Part shown: piece by piece, positions 61,301 through 64,000 of the stretch
How positions within the stretch are numbered: the stretch's first letter is position 1
How the letters are laid out: the number at the start of each line of letters is the position of its first letter
NCBI GenBank assembly: GCA_030549495.1
Contig: JAUIRK010000684.1
Location: forward strand, 124,001-188,000
DNA: 64,000 nucleotides
Direction: 5' to 3'
Source of the DNA: Nectonema munidae
Lineage: Eukaryota; Nematomorpha; Nectonematoida; Nectonematidae
The notes under the pieces: generated by a model
What the model saw: the letters and a program-made list of their open reading frames with translations, nothing else
What the model was told of the DNA's origin: nothing
The model's database searches: none
Translations under genes and position numbers: made by a program

Positions 61301-62339
61301 AAAAAAACGTTTTTAGCGAAATATAAGTTCAATATTTTCAGAAACTTTTTTCATGATACCAAGTTTTAGCTGTTCAAATTAATCAGAGATTTTTGGTAAA
61401 AATTTAGTTCCATCAATACACCAAACATTTTGCAAAAATGAAAATATGTTTATGTTTTTAAATGAGAGAAAAATAGTTTTCCATCGTTACAATTTTATAT
61501 CAATGAATATTGTCAGACTCGCTTTAAAAAAATTTTTTCAACAAAGGTCACTTTTAATCTTTATCAGTACGTTTGTTACATTTTGTAACATTTGGAAACT
61601 TTATTTTTTTCAATAGCTATTTGGGAATTAATATTTTGACTAGCTATTCAGTTTAAAAGCAAAAATACTCTATTTGCTTAATATTTAAGCAGAGATATTT
61701 TTTATAATGTTCGATTGTTAAATTTTGTAAGTTACACTGTACATAATTAATTAAATCATTTTTTTAAGAAAATTTGTTGATTATAAATAATAAAAATATA
61801 ATATCGAAACAAAATGTTTCAGTTGTTAAAAATGTACTTGATCTATTTATGACAGCTGTCAGAATTTTATTTGTAAACGAAATAGTAAAAAAAAAAACGC
61901 AATGATTTTCTTCTTCTCTTATGCTATGATTTTTATGATTTATGTTTGTTTAAATTGTTTTTTTAATGATGTTGTGTTCTTACACTTAAATAATTTTATG
62001 AAAAGTGATTAAACTACCGTTTTTTGTATACTATGATTCCCTACAAAATGTAAAAAATACAACCAATTACCCTATAAAGATTAGCTACTTCAACGTTGAC
62101 TTTTGCTGCCTATAAAAACTTGAAAATATCAAATAAATTACCTCATTTTTTGTCTCCTATTATTTTGAAATTATTCTGAGAATAGACAGTTTCATTTTAA
62201 AATAGTGAAAATTGCTTATTTTGTCTCTTTTCTCTCTTATGTTAATTATGTAGCAAATTTTTCAATTTTGAGTAAAAGGTACCGTGGGTGTGTTTTCATT
62301 GACCAGGCACTGATCTACGGCTTAAGTCAAACTTAGAAC

Positions 62340-62416
62340 AAATTGGTATCGATGTGGAATCGAACCCAGAGGGCTGAGTCCATCATCTCAACCAACCTGC
62401 CATGCCACCCATAGAG
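62340..62416 (-). repeat. tRNA-derived SINE head
   Basis: The minus strand reads GGGTGGCATGGCAGGTTGGT (A-box TGGCAGGTTGG), then CCCTCTGGGTTCGATTCCAC (B-box GGTTCGATTCC) at tRNA spacing. It is followed downstream by CAGTGCCTGGTCAATGAAAA, a segment also present at 44103, which may be part of the SINE body. Confidence 0.65.
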
Positions 62417-62428
62417 TATGCTGTAGTG

Positions 62429-62621
62429 CAGCGCTTTTCAAACAGTGGGTCCCGACCCTTCAGTGGGTCGCGTGAAAGATAAAATGGGTCGTGACAAAAA
62501 AGATGCTGAATAAATGAACGTAGCAAAGAGAGTTTGTCTTATTACAGCTAAGTATTATGGGTCGTGATGCAAAATGTGGTTCTTGCTATGGGTGGAAGTG
62601 AAAAAAGTTTGAAAAACGCTC
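62429..62621. mobile_element. hAT MITE, 193 bp with perfect 8-bp target duplication
   Basis: The ends CAGCGCTTTTCAAAC and GTTTGAAAAACGCTC are inverted repeats. CTGTAGTG flanks both sides (62421-62428 and 62622-62629). Subterminal GGGTCCCGACCC and GGGTCG motifs are typical of ZBED5-type hAT derivatives. No coding sequence. The perfect flanks suggest a fairly recent insertion. Confidence 0.92.
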
Positions 62622-63289
62622 CTGTAGTGGATACGTCAAATTAGTTTTCAAAAAACTTAAGTTATGCTGTAAACTTTTTTAGTTTTTTGTGAAGCTCTAT
62701 AACTTTTTCTTATAGATTTTTTTTCCTTAAAAGTTAGTATAAACGGCAAATGGTTAAAAGTTGTTATTTTAAAAACAAGTTAACCAATCGTTGTTTGATT
62801 TGTCTGCCCCTGTTGTGAATCATACATGCTTTCCATACATTTTCAAACAGTCTTTTTTATTCCATCTTACCATGTTTTTATCATAGCCTTTAAAAAATTC
62901 TAAAAACAAATTTCCATAAAACTAATTAAAATAATTCTTAAATTAAAAATTTTTTTTAAAGATATTTATGCTCACCCTAACCCACAAGGTTCCAACTTGG
63001 AAAAATAAATAATTTGCCATAATTACCGATTCGACTAAAGTTCTTATCCGTGCATCTATAGTTCCAAGCATATTTTTAAGTGTCCACTATTCTAAACGAA
63101 CAACTTATACCTTATAACAATGTTAATTTACATCAGGAGCGCACATGCAGGGGTGGGGGCGAAAAGCCTATGTATAGTTTTTAAATTTCATCAATTCTGT
63201 AAAAAAAAATAAAGTAGTCTTATAAATTTAGGTATGCCCTGAATACACTCTATTTTAAAGGATTGCTTGAATATTTGGCGATTTAGTAT

Positions 63290-63660
63290 AAAAACATATA
63301 TTTTATATAAAATTTGAAGGAATATTTTATTAGATATATTTCTGATCGATCAAAATTTTGATTGACATTTTCCAAAAAGTAGCCATGATTATTGAAAAAA
63401 ATTAAATATATAGTGTTATGCGTTCATAACTGTATATAACTATAAATTTTCAAGGTAGTATATATTATAGACCTAAGTTATAAGATTAACTACAGATGTC
63501 AAAATTTTGCTGAAAAATTTTAATTTTTGATTTTGTTGACATCAAATGGTCATTCAACTACCATGAAAATGGTATATTAAAAAATTGAGCTAGCGATTTT
63601 AGGAAAAGTCACGAAATTTGAAGGGATATGATTCAGCCAATTTTGTACAATTAATTTTTT
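63290..63660. other. AT-rich stretch, no feature seen
   Basis: Low-complexity A/T sequence with no open frames or repeat ends recognised. Confidence 0.5.
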
Positions 63661-63668
63661 AGTGAAGG

Positions 63669-63739
63669 GGGTAGCATTGATAAAAAGTCAATTGCATAGG
63701 AAAGATGTTTATCGATGCACGAATAGTGCAACATTAGCC
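63669..63739. mobile_element. Second copy of the palindromic MITE, internally deleted
   Basis: GGTAGCATTG, then AAGTCAATTGCATAGGAAAG and TTTATCGATGCACGAATAGT, ending GCAACATTAGCC, correspond to the reverse complement of 19604-19690. The left arm has lost about 16 bases. Confidence 0.75.
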
Positions 63740-63963
63740 AAAATTGTCAACAATGAAATTTTTTCCAGAAAGTCCAGAAGGATTCAACTTTTTTGAAAAA
63801 AATTCCAAAAAAAAAATTTGTGCGACTTCATGATTTCCAAATAAAGATAAAAAAATTTTTATTGATATCACATTACTGAAATTCTTAGAGTACATGTGCT
63901 ACATTCTTTTTTGGTAAAAATGTTGCTTTACGTATAAAAATGTCTGCCCCTCCAACTTCTAAT

Positions 63964-63978
63964 TTCTGGCTACGCCAC
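63964..63978. mobile_element. hAT-like terminal repeat at the right edge
   Basis: CTGGCTACGCCACTG is the inverted counterpart of the CAGTGGCGTAGCCA end of the MITE at 45698. A left partner was not identified, though the G/C-rich stretches near 61050 or 63150 are candidates. Confidence 0.5.
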
Positions 63979-64000
63979 TGCTAATAGGGTTAATAATTTT

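Larger units (their letters stand above)
61309..63283. repeat. Dispersed repeat, copy B, interrupted
   Basis: 61309-61925 and 63172-63283 match copy A at 37770-38405 and 38680-38835 with scattered substitutions and small indels. The intervening 1.25 kb differs from copy A and contains a tRNA-derived SINE and a hAT MITE, so copy B has received later insertions. Confidence 0.8.

Overview
This is a eukaryotic, strongly AT-rich window whose genes have introns and which is crowded with fossil transposons. The mix points to an invertebrate, probably an arthropod: ZBED5/SCAND3-like hAT, piggyBac and pogo/Tigger DNA transposons, RTE-like, I/Jockey-like and CR1/Jockey-like LINEs, a Penelope-like element and tRNA-derived SINEs. 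A crustacean such as a parasitic copepod would fit, but that is a guess from repeat style and base composition. I saw no bacterial operons, rRNA genes, CRISPR arrays or LTR/viral elements.

The one securely identified gene is at 34.1-36.9 kb on the minus strand: an uninterrupted 929-codon reading frame for HYOU1/GRP170, the large Hsp70-family chaperone of the endoplasmic reticulum. Three further host genes are inferred by joining short open exons through GT-AG introns with matching codon phases. (1) A minus-strand gene runs from 13.46 kb off the left edge. It has a mitochondrial-type N-terminus and helical, leucine-rich exons, perhaps FASTKD-like. (2) A plus-strand gene at about 21.1-25.6 kb encodes a coiled-coil-like tail of unknown function. 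(3) A plus-strand gene ends at 54.09 kb in a lysine-rich C-terminus that suggests a nucleolar or RNA-binding protein. The introns of all three have taken up transposons.

Layout: 0-13.5 kb is gene 1, with its introns holding a 557-bp TG microsatellite, a LINE 3' fragment, a pogo/Tigger fossil, an RTE-like LINE, an unrecognised coding-like island and a piggyBac fossil. 13.7-15.3 kb is a second, longer copy of the LINE. 15.5-20.5 kb is mostly anonymous AT-rich DNA with a tRNA-like repeat and a palindromic MITE. 21-26.3 kb is gene 2, with a Penelope-like fossil in its intron. 27.3-32.1 kb is a nest of LINE and hAT-like fossils. 32.75-33.28 kb is a recent 267-bp tandem duplication. HYOU1 follows, with a pyrimidine-rich tract upstream. 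37.8-50.1 kb holds dispersed repeats, SINEs, LINE pieces and MITEs. 50.3-54.1 kb is the end of gene 3, interrupted by a well-preserved 2.55-kb hAT element. 54.1-64 kb has a tandem duplication of about 0.73 kb, a divergent hAT-like transposase fossil, a second copy of a dispersed repeat and several MITEs.

The host genes show no functional link to one another. What unites the window is its record of transposition: nested insertions, non-autonomous derivatives and duplications.
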